Source of the DNA: Ruminococcus flavefaciens
GTDB lineage: Bacteria; Bacillota_A; Clostridia; Oscillospirales; Ruminococcaceae
Direction: 5' to 3'
Length of the DNA: 7,499 bases
Assembly: GCA_004556875.1 (NCBI GenBank)
Contig: SFFP01000083.1
Location: 1 to 7,499 of the forward strand
Part shown: one piece after another, positions 1 to 6,400 of the stretch
Numbering within the stretch: position 1 is the stretch's first letter
Layout: the number at the start of each line of letters is the position of its first letter
Translations under genes and position numbers: made by a program
Notes under the pieces: model-generated
Told to the model about the DNA's origin: nothing
What the model saw: the letters and a program-made list of their open reading frames with translations, nothing else
Database searches by the model: none

Positions 1-85
1 CAACAAGAACAAGACTTATAACTATCTCTGTCATTGTCTTTGCGCGTCTTATACTCTTTTCCTTACTTATCTTCTTTTTGGACAT
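1..85 (-). CDS. N-terminus of a membrane or exported protein (partial, cut by left edge)
   Basis: An open frame starts with ATG (complement of 83-85) and runs off the left edge after 28 codons. The peptide begins MSKKKISKEKSIRRAKTMTE and continues IVISLVLV. A strongly basic N-terminus (nine Lys/Arg in the first 16 residues) followed by a hydrophobic run is typical of a cytoplasmic tail before a first membrane helix or signal anchor. The start is supported by GGAG (complement of 93-96) seven bases upstream. An earlier ATG on the same strand is out of frame and soon stops. The gene diverges from the zinc-ribbon gene at 576, and a candidate promoter with a dyad lies at 221-251. The rest of the protein is outside the window, so no function can be given. 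I am fairly sure that it is a real gene start. Confidence 0.7.
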   Translation of the reverse strand, partial: MSKKKISKEKSIRRAKTMTEIVISLVLV

Positions 86-220
86 ATGTCTGCTCCATTC
101 CGCTGCATTTGCAGCTGCGTCATTGATGAGCTGAAATAGCTCCGATTACTTTTGTTCTTTTATCTCTATAATTTCCGTATAAGTAGACGTACAAATATAT
201 TATATCACATTTATCTCGAA

Positions 221-246
221 AAATATAGTATCTCGCCACTATATTT
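221..246. repeat. Perfect 9-bp inverted repeat, candidate operator
   Basis: AAATATAGT (221-229) and ACTATATTT (238-246) are exact reverse complements separated by the 8-base spacer ATCTCGCC. The half-sites span the candidate minus-strand promoter from its -10 hexamer to the edge of its -35 hexamer. A dimeric regulator bound there would occlude RNA polymerase. No U-run follows the repeat on either strand, so a terminator role is unlikely. The operator role is inferred from symmetry and position only. Confidence 0.5.
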
Positions 247-251
247 GTAAA
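222..251 (-). promoter_or_regulatory. Candidate sigma-A promoter for the divergent partial gene
   Basis: Read on the minus strand, TTTACA (complement of 246-251, five of six matches to TTGACA) is separated by 18 bases from TATATT (complement of 222-227, five of six matches to TATAAT). This would start RNA near 215 and give a leader of about 130 nt before the ATG at 85. The region is AT-rich, so chance matches are possible. The call is helped by the dyad that coincides with it. Confidence 0.45.
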
Positions 252-261
252 GGTGCAGTAT

Positions 262-317
262 TGCCGCTGTGCATATTTTTTATAAATTGTGAGCTTTCGA
301 CAAAAAAATCAGCGGCA
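262..317. repeat. Spaced inverted repeat, 8-bp arms
   Basis: TGCCGCTG (262-269) and CAGCGGCA (310-317) are exact reverse complements about 40 bases apart. They are the most GC-rich segments in an otherwise AT-rich intergenic region. The arms lie between the two divergent promoters. They could be a paired binding site, an RNA stem, or chance. Confidence 0.3.
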
Positions 318-438
318 CTATATACCGTCCAAAAGCTATATAAAAAGACTTATATCCCATAAATTCGTCATATAACGTTAATCTGTACAAAAAGAAGTTA
401 ATGATTAGCACTGTATTGCACAATCTTTTTTTAAACAC

Positions 439-467
439 TTGAAACTGTATTAAAAAAATGTTATAAT
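439..467 (+). promoter_or_regulatory. Strong extended -10 sigma-A promoter for the zinc-ribbon gene and mscL
   Basis: TTGAAA (439-444) and a perfect TATAAT (462-467) are separated by exactly 17 bases, and the spacer ends in TGT, giving the extended -10 TGn motif. The predicted start is about 473-476, roughly 100 nt before the ATG at 576. This is the best promoter match in the window and probably drives both downstream plus-strand genes. Confidence 0.85.
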
Positions 468-484
468 ATATTATGAAAGTATAG

Positions 485-547
485 GCAGAGCCGTATACTC
501 AGCGGTTTCATCACGACCGCTCCGTTATCTACAGCTCTGCGGTTTTT
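485..547 (+). promoter_or_regulatory. Structured leader with U-run, candidate attenuator
   Basis: The leader folds into a nested hairpin. The outer stem is GCAGAGC (485-491) with GCTCTGC (534-540). The inner stem is AGCGGTT (501-507) with GACCGCT (515-521), including one G-U pair. GG and TTTTT (543-547) follow directly. A competing fold pairs ACCGC (516-520) with GCGGT (539-543), which abuts the U-run more closely and uses bases from both stems of the first fold. The two forms exclude each other, as in attenuators. The element starts about 10 nt after the predicted transcription start and ends 28 nt before the ATG. It matches no riboswitch class that I recognise. It could instead be a short terminated RNA of about 75 nt. 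Confidence 0.5.
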
Positions 548-575
548 CTGTATTTTCGCGTTAAGGAGTGATTCT

Positions 576-2171
576 ATGAAATGTCCACGGTGCGGAACAG
601 ACAACGAAGCGGGTTTCAGGTTCTGCGTTAAATGCGGTGTCAACCTCGAAGATCCGCAGGATATTAACATTGAACAGGTAGATATGGGCGGCTACTACTC
701 CGAAGAAGATCCTGCCTCAGGCGGTTTTACCTTCGGCAGCGGCACTTTTACCATAAGCGATACCCCTTCACACGATTCATCTTCAGATCTATATACAGCA
801 GCTGAACTCAACGATTCAGACGAGGAATTTGATTTCAGCAGTTTTGACGAGCCTTTTATACCAAAGCTCGATACAGGAAGAGTTACTCTCCCCGAACAGT
901 CCAGAGCCGTAAGACAGGCTCAGATGAACAATACAGCTTCATTAAATCAGCAGCAGGGTGTTATGCCGTTTTTCCCACAGCAGGGCATAATGCAGGGTAT
1001 TCCTGCTCAGAACGGTATGCAGAGTGTCCCACAGCAAGGCATGATGCAAGGTATCCCTGCTCAGAACGGTATGCAGGGCATCCCACAACAGGGAATGATG
1101 CAGGGTATCCCTGCTCAGAACGGTATGCAGAGCGTCCCACAGCAAGGCATGATGCAGGGTATCCCTGCTCAGAATGGTATGCAGAGTGTCCCACAACAGG
1201 GAATGATGCAGGGTATCCCTGCTCAGAACAACACTGCACAAGCCAATGGTATGCCCGTTTACGGACAGCCTGTTATGTACGGTCAGCCGCAGATAATCGG
1301 TTACGATCAGAGCGGTATGCCTGTTTACGGACAGCCTGTTATGTACGGTCAGCCACAGATAATCGGCTATGACCAGAGTGGTATGCCTATTTACGGTCAG
1401 CCTGTGGTATATCCACAGCCGCAGATAATCGGCTACGATCAGAGTGGTATGCCTGTCTACGGACAGCCTGTTGTGTACAGTCAGCCTCAGAACACAGACG
1501 AAAACGGAATACCTGCTTTAGGCGCTGTGCCACAGCCTCAGATGATGGGCAATATGCAGGCAAATCAGCCCGTTCCTCCACCTGTTGAGGATAATGACAA
1601 GGTCGAAGTTCCCGATGATTTCTGGGAATTCTTTGACGGCGGCAAGGCTACAGAACACGCCGAAGCCGATCCCGTAGACGATTTCTTCGGCAAGCGCAGT
1701 GATGACCGCACTTCTATGAAGCGTCCCGAAAAGAAAAAAGAGTCATACATGAATGATACTCCGCTTGTTGATGCAAGCGCGCTCAGAAGAAATGAGCCTG
1801 CAAAGTTTAACAAGTTTTATATGCGCTCGGCAGGTGTCGCAGATCCAAATGAGCTTCAGGCTAAAAAAGCTGCTCAGCACCGCGATTATATGGGTTCTAC
1901 AAAGAGTGTGAACGCAGACGATCTTCGCGCTCATGATGAACGCAGATCATGGAATATCATGACAAATGCAGGTGTCGCCAATGCAGATGATCTTCAGGCT
2001 AATTCAAAACAGCACAGAGAAGCACTCATGGCACAGGCGGACCATGCCGTTCAGGCTATGCCCAAAAAGCCAAGAACCTACAACGATGAGATCGACGCTA
2101 TCGAACTTCCCGAGGAAATGAAGGCAAAAAAGACTAATAATGCGGAAATTCCCGGCTTGCCGGAATTTTAA
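576..2171 (+). CDS. Zinc-ribbon protein with three internal repeat families, function unknown
   Basis: This 531-aa protein opens with a four-cysteine zinc ribbon: CPRC at 3-6 and CVKC at 17-20, so Cys3, Cys6, Cys17 and Cys20 probably bind one zinc ion. An acidic, Ser-rich segment follows (about 22-100). Next come 18-residue Q/G/M/P repeats (135-218), 22-residue Tyr/Gln/Pro repeats (225-306) and an acidic linker with aromatic motifs DDFWEFFDGG (347-356) and DDFFGK (368-373). A Lys-rich hinge (382-390) leads into four degenerate 23-24-residue repeats (391-483). There is no signal peptide or membrane helix, so it is probably cytoplasmic. Apart from the ribbon and possibly the C-terminal repeats, much of it should be disordered. 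The start is secure: AAGGAGTG lies five bases upstream of the ATG. It heads a likely operon with mscL 37 bp downstream. Short zinc ribbons like this are common at the N-termini of uncharacterised clostridial proteins. The layout suggests a binding scaffold, but no function can be assigned. Confidence 0.93.
   Translation: MKCPRCGTDNEAGFRFCVKCGVNLEDPQDINIEQVDMGGYYSEEDPASGGFTFGSGTFTISDTPSHDSSSDLYTAAELNDSDEEFDFSSFDEPFIPKLDTGRVTLPEQSRAVRQAQMNNTASLNQQQGVMPFFPQQGIMQGIPAQNGMQSVPQQGMMQGIPAQNGMQGIPQQGMMQGIPAQNGMQSVPQQGMMQGIPAQNGMQSVPQQGMMQGIPAQNNTAQANGMPVYGQPVMYGQPQIIGYDQSGMPVYGQPVMYGQPQIIGYDQSGMPIYGQPVVYPQPQIIGYDQSGMPVYGQPVVYSQPQNTDENGIPALGAVPQPQMMGNMQANQPVPPPVEDNDKVEVPDDFWEFFDGGKATEHAEADPVDDFFGKRSDDRTSMKRPEKKKESYMNDTPLVDASALRRNEPAKFNKFYMRSAGVADPNELQAKKAAQHRDYMGSTKSVNADDLRAHDERRSWNIMTNAGVANADDLQANSKQHREALMAQADHAVQAMPKKPRTYNDEIDAIELPEEMKAKKTNNAEIPGLPEF
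978..1229 (+). repeat. 54-bp in-frame tandem repeat, 4.7 copies
   Basis: Four full copies and one 36-bp partial copy encode the unit QQGMMQGIPAQNGMQSVP (residues 135-218 of the zinc-ribbon protein). Copies begin at 978, 1032, 1086, 1140 and 1194. They are nearly identical in DNA. Copies 2 and 4 open CAGCAAGGC while copies 3 and 5 open CAACAGGGA, which points to duplication of a 108-bp two-copy block. Because the unit is a multiple of three, copy-number change would keep the reading frame. Confidence 0.95.
1248..1493 (+). repeat. 66-bp in-frame tandem repeat, 3.7 copies
   Basis: Three full copies begin at 1248, 1314 and 1380, and a partial copy begins at 1446. The protein unit is 22 residues: GMPVYGQPVMYGQPQ then IIGYDQS (residues 225-306). 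Copies 1 and 2 are identical at protein level. Copy 3 has I for V, and V and P in the second half. Copy 4 diverges after residue 11. Tyr, Gln, Pro and Gly dominate, as in low-complexity, self-associating or wall-spanning proteins. No export signal is present, so the last option is unlikely. Confidence 0.95.
1746..2024 (+). repeat. Four degenerate 23-24-residue repeats at the protein C-terminus
   Basis: Residues 391-414, 415-437, 438-460 and 461-483 of the zinc-ribbon protein align as repeats. Each starts with Y/I-Met, has Asp or Asn at position 9, Ala or Pro at 10, an invariant Leu at 13, Gln or Arg at 14 and usually Ala at 15. The last three share the pattern D/N-A/P-x-D/E-L-Q/R-A, and copies 2 and 4 then have QHR. 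A fifth start (LMAQAD, from 484) decays. The DNA has diverged strongly, so this array is much older than the two upstream arrays. The residues suggest short helices. I recognise no named repeat family. Confidence 0.75.
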
Positions 2172-2208
2172 TAAAATCTAATATTCACTTAAGGAGATGT
2201 TGTAAAAA

Positions 2209-2622
2209 ATGAAGAAGTTTTTACAGGAATTCAAGGAATTCGCACTCAAAGGAAACGTTATGGACATGGCTATCGGTGTTATCATCGGTGCAGCTTTCGG
2301 CAGCATCGTAAGCGCACTTACCGATAACTTCATCAATCCTCTTATCGCTGTTATCACAGGCGGCGCTGAGAAGGACGAGAACGGCGTTATGCAGCTCGTA
2401 GGCGGTAAGTTCACTATTGCCGGCGTTGACTTTAACTATGGCGCATTTATTTCCGCAGTACTTAATTTCCTCATCATCGCTATCATTCTCTTCTGCCTTA
2501 TCAAGGCTGTAAACAAGGCTATGGCTATCGGCAAGAAAAAGGAAGAAGAAAAACCGGCAGAGCCACCAAAGGAAGAAGTTCTTCTTACAGAGATCAGAGA
2601 TCTCCTCAAGGAAAAGAAATAA
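2209..2622 (+). CDS. mscL: Large-conductance mechanosensitive channel MscL
   Basis: This 137-aa protein is the pore subunit of the membrane-tension-gated channel that releases solutes on sudden hypo-osmotic shock. It has the family layout: an amphipathic N-terminal helix (MKKFLQEFKEFALKGN), TM1 (about 17-46) with the MscL signature GVIIGAAFGSIVSAL, a short periplasmic loop (about 50-75), TM2 (about 77-103), a charged linker and a C-terminal helix. Met20 and Val24 fall where E. coli has Leu19 and Val23 at the pore constriction. The C-terminal KEEVLLTEIRDLLKE (121-135) matches my recollection of the E. coli bundle helix. Length is normal for the family. AAGGAGA at 2191-2197 is the ribosome binding site, with a slightly long spacing of 11 bases. 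The gene lies 37 bp after the zinc-ribbon gene with no terminator or clear promoter between them, so it is probably expressed from the promoter at 439-467. Confidence 0.98.
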   Translation: MKKFLQEFKEFALKGNVMDMAIGVIIGAAFGSIVSALTDNFINPLIAVITGGAEKDENGVMQLVGGKFTIAGVDFNYGAFISAVLNFLIIAIILFCLIKAVNKAMAIGKKKEEEKPAEPPKEEVLLTEIRDLLKEKK

Positions 2623-2646
2623 GAGCTTGTTTTCGATAATAACACC

Positions 2647-2675
2647 AAAGCCCCCGTATCAAACGGGGACTTTTT
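2647..2675. terminator. Rho-independent terminator after mscL, probably shared by converging genes
   Basis: AAAG (2647-2650), a C/A mismatch, then CCCCGT (2652-2657) pair with ACGGGG (2663-2668) and CTTT around a 5-base loop. TTTTT (2671-2675) completes a plus-strand terminator 24 bp after the mscL stop. The same hairpin starts four bases past the stop codon of the minus-strand gene at 2679. On that strand the trailing T-run is poor, so termination there should be weaker. Confidence 0.85.
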
Positions 2676-2678
2676 CAT

Positions 2679-3356
2679 TTATACATACTTCAGGACAAAA
2701 AGGAAAATCACCTCAAGAAATACAGGAAACGCCGCCATTATCAGTCCATTGCGCTGTCTCCGGCTTTCATATTCGGGATCATACATCGCATAAATATTTT
2801 TCGGGTCAATGTACAGCTCATATCTCGCTCCCGGAACAAGCAGATGATTGAAAGTTAGTTTTCCGTCATATATGTACACTCTGTCTTCTACGAATATCTC
2901 ATACACAGGGGCATCTTTGCTTATCGTGATGCCCGCTTCAGTCCTGCACCTGAGATATCTTATACAGCCGTCTATAAACGGTACAAAAAAAATTGCAGGA
3001 CACATCAGCCTTGAAAGAATACCGATCCATAATTCAAGCTCTTTCGGACATTCAGCCTTCATACACTGATATGAAAACACAGCTCCGAATGAAATAGATA
3101 CTATAAACCAGAAAATACTATTGAAGCTTACTATATGTTCCCTGCGTATTTTCATCGCAGCATATATGAAAAGAGCTACATTGAACGCAACAAGTCCCTG
3201 ACGGATGCCGAGTCCGTTAAGCATTACAGCTATCAGAAGTATGACCGCCAGTATTCCTATTGACAGGAACAAATGACCGTAGTCATGAGCAAAAAAAGTT
3301 GCAACAGCGTCTATAATGTCATCTTCATTTGCGTCAGAAATACTTATTCTTCTCAT
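2679..3356 (-). CDS. Multi-pass membrane protein of unknown function
   Basis: This 225-aa protein has four hydrophobic segments in its first 132 residues (about 27-49, 55-70, 78-98 and 110-131). A soluble, beta-rich stretch with many Tyr and Val follows (about 135-202), and a last membrane segment runs from 203 to 223. The soluble part contains PGARYELYIDPKN (175-187), which loosely recalls the G-x-x-Y-x-V-x-Y-x-P-x-N pattern of DUF3592-type membrane proteins. That is a resemblance, not an assignment. The N-terminus is acidic (DANEDDIID). The start is the only good one: an in-frame TAA lies just upstream of the ATG at 3356. No Shine-Dalgarno sequence precedes it, only GAATT and a run of nine A. 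It follows carB by 53 bp, with a hairpin between them, and I see no promoter of its own. It ends against the terminator shared with mscL. Confidence 0.85.
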   Translation of the reverse strand: MRRISISDANEDDIIDAVATFFAHDYGHLFLSIGILAVILLIAVMLNGLGIRQGLVAFNVALFIYAAMKIRREHIVSFNSIFWFIVSISFGAVFSYQCMKAECPKELELWIGILSRLMCPAIFFVPFIDGCIRYLRCRTEAGITISKDAPVYEIFVEDRVYIYDGKLTFNHLLVPGARYELYIDPKNIYAMYDPEYESRRQRNGLIMAAFPVFLEVIFLFVLKYV

Positions 3357-3373
3357 ATTTTTTTTTAATTCAG

Positions 3374-3406
3374 AAAGTGCCGCCTCTTACGAAACGGCAC
3401 TTTTTT
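3374..3406. terminator. Hairpin between carB and the 225-aa membrane protein gene
   Basis: AAAGTGCCG (3374-3382) pairs with CGGCACTTT (3395-3403) around a 12-base loop. The T-run TTTTTT (3401-3406) is on the plus strand, so the textbook orientation stops plus-strand transcription. On the minus strand the stem lies six bases after the carB stop but is followed only by TTTCTG, so it would be a partial terminator there. It could set how much transcription passes from carB into the next gene and could protect the carB mRNA 3' end. Confidence 0.65.
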
Positions 3407-3409
3407 ATA

Positions 3410-6400
3410 TTAGTCCTTGATATCAGCGTGATGAGCCTGAAGTGACTTTACGCCGAGATGTGTATTGTTCTTGATAGCCTTGATACCCTCAGCGCTTGCC
3501 TTAGCAGCAGCCATAGTTGTCATATATGGTATTCTGTGCTTGATAGCAGCCTTTCTGATGTAGCTGTCGTCATGAGCACTTGTCTTGCCTGCAGGTGTGT
3601 TGATTATCATCTGTATCTCGCCGTTTGCGATCTGATCGGCAATATTCGGACGACCCTCATAGATCTTGAAGATCTTCTCGCAAGGGATACCTGCTTCCTT
3701 TATCATCTCATAGCTCTTGCCTGTAGCGATTATCTTGAAGCCAAGCTCATTGAATGACTTAGCAATGTCAACAAGCTCAGGCTTATCTCTGTCGCATACA
3801 CTGAGGAGAACTGTTCCTTCGAGAGGAAGCTTGTTCTTTGTAGCCTCCTGTGCCTTGTAGTAAGCCTCACCGAATGATGGGGAAATACCGAGGACTTCTC
3901 CTGTAGAACGCATCTCAGGTCCGAGGAGAGGATCTACCTCAGGGAACATATTGAACGGGAATACAGCTTCCTTTACGCCGTAGTGACCGATATGCTTGTC
4001 CTTGAGTGTAGGAACAGGTGAAGGTCTTCCTGTGAGCTTAGATGTGATTATATCAGTAGCAATTCTTACCATGTTGATATCGCATACCTTTGATACCAGC
4101 GGAACTGTTCTTGATGCACGGGGATTAGCCTCGAGAACATATACTGTATCGCCCTCGATAGCGTACTGCATATTCATAAGACCGCATACATTCATCTCTA
4201 CAGCGATCTTCTTTGTGTATTCCTTGATAGTAGCTACCTGCTTTTCTGTCAGGTTCTTTGAAGGAAGGATACAAGCAGAGTCGCCCGAGTGTACGCCTGC
4301 AAGCTCGATATGCTCCATAACAGCAGGAACGAAGCAGTTTGTGCCGTCTGAGATAGCGTCAGCCTCGCACTCTGTAGCGTGGTTGAGGAAACGGTCGATG
4401 AGGATAGGTCTGTCAGGAGTTACACCTACAGCCGCATTCATATATACTCTCATCATCTCGTCATCGTGAACGATCTCCATTCCGCGTCCGCCGAGAACGT
4501 AGGAAGGACGAACCATTACAGGATAGCCGATCTTGTTTGCGATAGCGATAGCTTCATCAGCATTTACTGCCATGCCTGCCTCAGGCATTGGTATGCCGAG
4601 CTTATCCATCATTGCACGGAAGTGGTCACGATCCTCAGCAAGATCGATAGTCTCAGGAGTTGTACCGAGGATATTTACGCCGTACTTCTTGAGGTCGTTT
4701 GCAAGGTTAAGAGGAGTCTGTCCGCCGAACTGAGCGATAACGCCTACAGGCTTTTCCTTCTCATGGATAGCGAGAACGTCCTCAAGTGTAAGAGGCTCAA
4801 AATAGAGCTTATCAGATGTATCATAGTCAGTAGAAACTGTCTCAGGGTTGCAGTTTACGATAATTGACTCAAAGCCGAGCTTTTTAAGAGCAAGTGCCGC
4901 ATGAACACAGCAGTAATCGAATTCGATACCCTGTCCTATTCTGTTAGGACCGCCGCCGAGGATCATTATCTTTGGCTTTTCTGTGCTTACAGGGCTCTTG
5001 TCTTCGTCAAGGTGATATGTTGAGTAATAGTAAGCCGCATTCTCTGTACCGCTTACATGAATGCTTTCCCATGCTTCCTTGACACCGATAGCCATACGTG
5101 CGTTTCTTATCTCTTCCTCTGTAACTTCAAGGATAGAGCTGAGATAACGGTCACTGAAACCGTCAAGCTTAGCCTGCTTGAGTACATCATTTGCAGGAAC
5201 AGCGCCCTTATTCTTGAGAAGAGCCTCTTCCTCATCAACAAGCTCCTTCATCTGCTCGATGAAGTACTTCTTTATCTTTGTAAGCTCGTGAAGCTCGTCA
5301 ACTGTTGCGCCCTTGCGGAGTGCCTCATACATAACGAACTGTCTCTCGCTTGTCGGGAAGCGAAGCTCTGAAAGGAGCTCTTCCTTTGTCATATTGTTGA
5401 AGTTCTTGGCAAATCCGAGACCGTACCTGCCTGTTTCAAGAGAACGGATAGCCTTCTGGAATGCTTCCTTATATGTCTTGCCGATGCTCATTACTTCACC
5501 GACAGCTCTCATCTGTGTGCCGAGCTTGTCCTCTGCGCCCTTGAATTTCTCAAATGCCCAGCGAGCAAACTTGATAACGATATAATCTCCGTCAGGAACG
5601 TACTTGTCAAGAGTACCGTACTTTCCGCATGGGATATCCTTCAGTGTAAGACCGCAGGCAAGCATTGCTGAAACAAGTGCGATAGGGAAGCCTGTTGCCT
5701 TTGAAGCAAGTGCGGAAGAACGTGATGTTCTCGGGTTGATCTCGATAACAACTATACGTCCTGTTTCGGGATCACGGGCAAACTGACAGTTACAGCCGCC
5801 GATAACCTCGATAGACTCGATTATTCTGTATGACATCTCCTGGAGTTCCTTCTGAACATCCTCAGGGATAGTAAGCATAGGTGCAGAGCAGAATGAATCA
5901 CCTGTATGTACACCGATAGGATCAATATTCTCGATAAAGCATACTGTGATCTTGTTGTTATCTGCGTCACGTACAACTTCAAGCTCAAGCTCTTCCCAGC
6001 CGAAGATACACTCCTCAACGAGTACCTGTCCAACCAGTGATGCCTGAAGTCCTCTTGCACAGACAACTTTAAGCTCATCTACATTATATACCATGCCGCC
6101 GCCTGCGCCGCCCATGGTGTAAGCAGGACGAAGAACTACAGGATATTTCAGCTTTTCAGCTATCTTTACAGCCTCATCAACAGAGTAAGCTACCTCACTT
6201 CTTGGCATACCGATGCCGAGATCACTCATAGCGTTCTTGAATTCGATACGGTCCTCACCGCGCTCGATAGCGTCTACCTGAACGCCTATTACCTGTACAT
6301 TATACTTTTTAAGTACGCCTGCCTTATCAAGCTCAGAACAAAGGTTAAGACCTGACTGACCGCCAAGATTAGGGAGCAGCGCATCAGGACGCTCCTTTTC

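Larger units (their letters stand above)
86..575. other. Divergent intergenic region with promoters and a structured leader
   Basis: This 490-bp AT-rich stretch separates the minus-strand partial gene from the plus-strand zinc-ribbon gene, and I see no protein-coding gene in it. It holds a candidate minus-strand promoter with a 9-bp dyad (221-251), a spaced 8-bp inverted repeat (262-269 with 310-317), a strong plus-strand promoter (439-467) and a leader hairpin with a U-run (485-547). A small GAGCT/AGCTC hairpin (128-142) lies in what would be the minus-strand leader. Between about 320 and 430 I see only AT-rich sequence. That part includes T7 at 426-432 behind a weak imperfect stem, which I do not call a terminator. 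Confidence 0.7.

Noticed and set aside
403..432. Weak stem followed by T7 upstream of the main promoter
   Set aside because: The pairing is only four plus three bases with mismatches, and no plus-strand gene lies upstream that needs a terminator.
942..1241. Two long open frames on the minus strand opposite the 54-bp repeats
   Set aside because: They exist only because the repeat unit is a multiple of three and lacks stops on the other strand. The proteins are mere echoes of the repeat and have no ribosome binding site.
978..1493. CRISPR array, suggested by regular repeats
   Set aside because: The repeats are head-to-tail with no unique spacers, lie in frame inside a gene, and no cas gene is present.
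2627..3069. Plus-strand frames opposite the 225-aa membrane protein
   Set aside because: They cover the terminator and the antisense of a clear multi-pass membrane protein, and have no start signals.
3996..4867. Long plus-strand open frames antisense to carB
   Set aside because: carB is complete and unmistakable on the other strand, and these frames are by-products of its codon use. None has a ribosome binding site or a recognisable domain.
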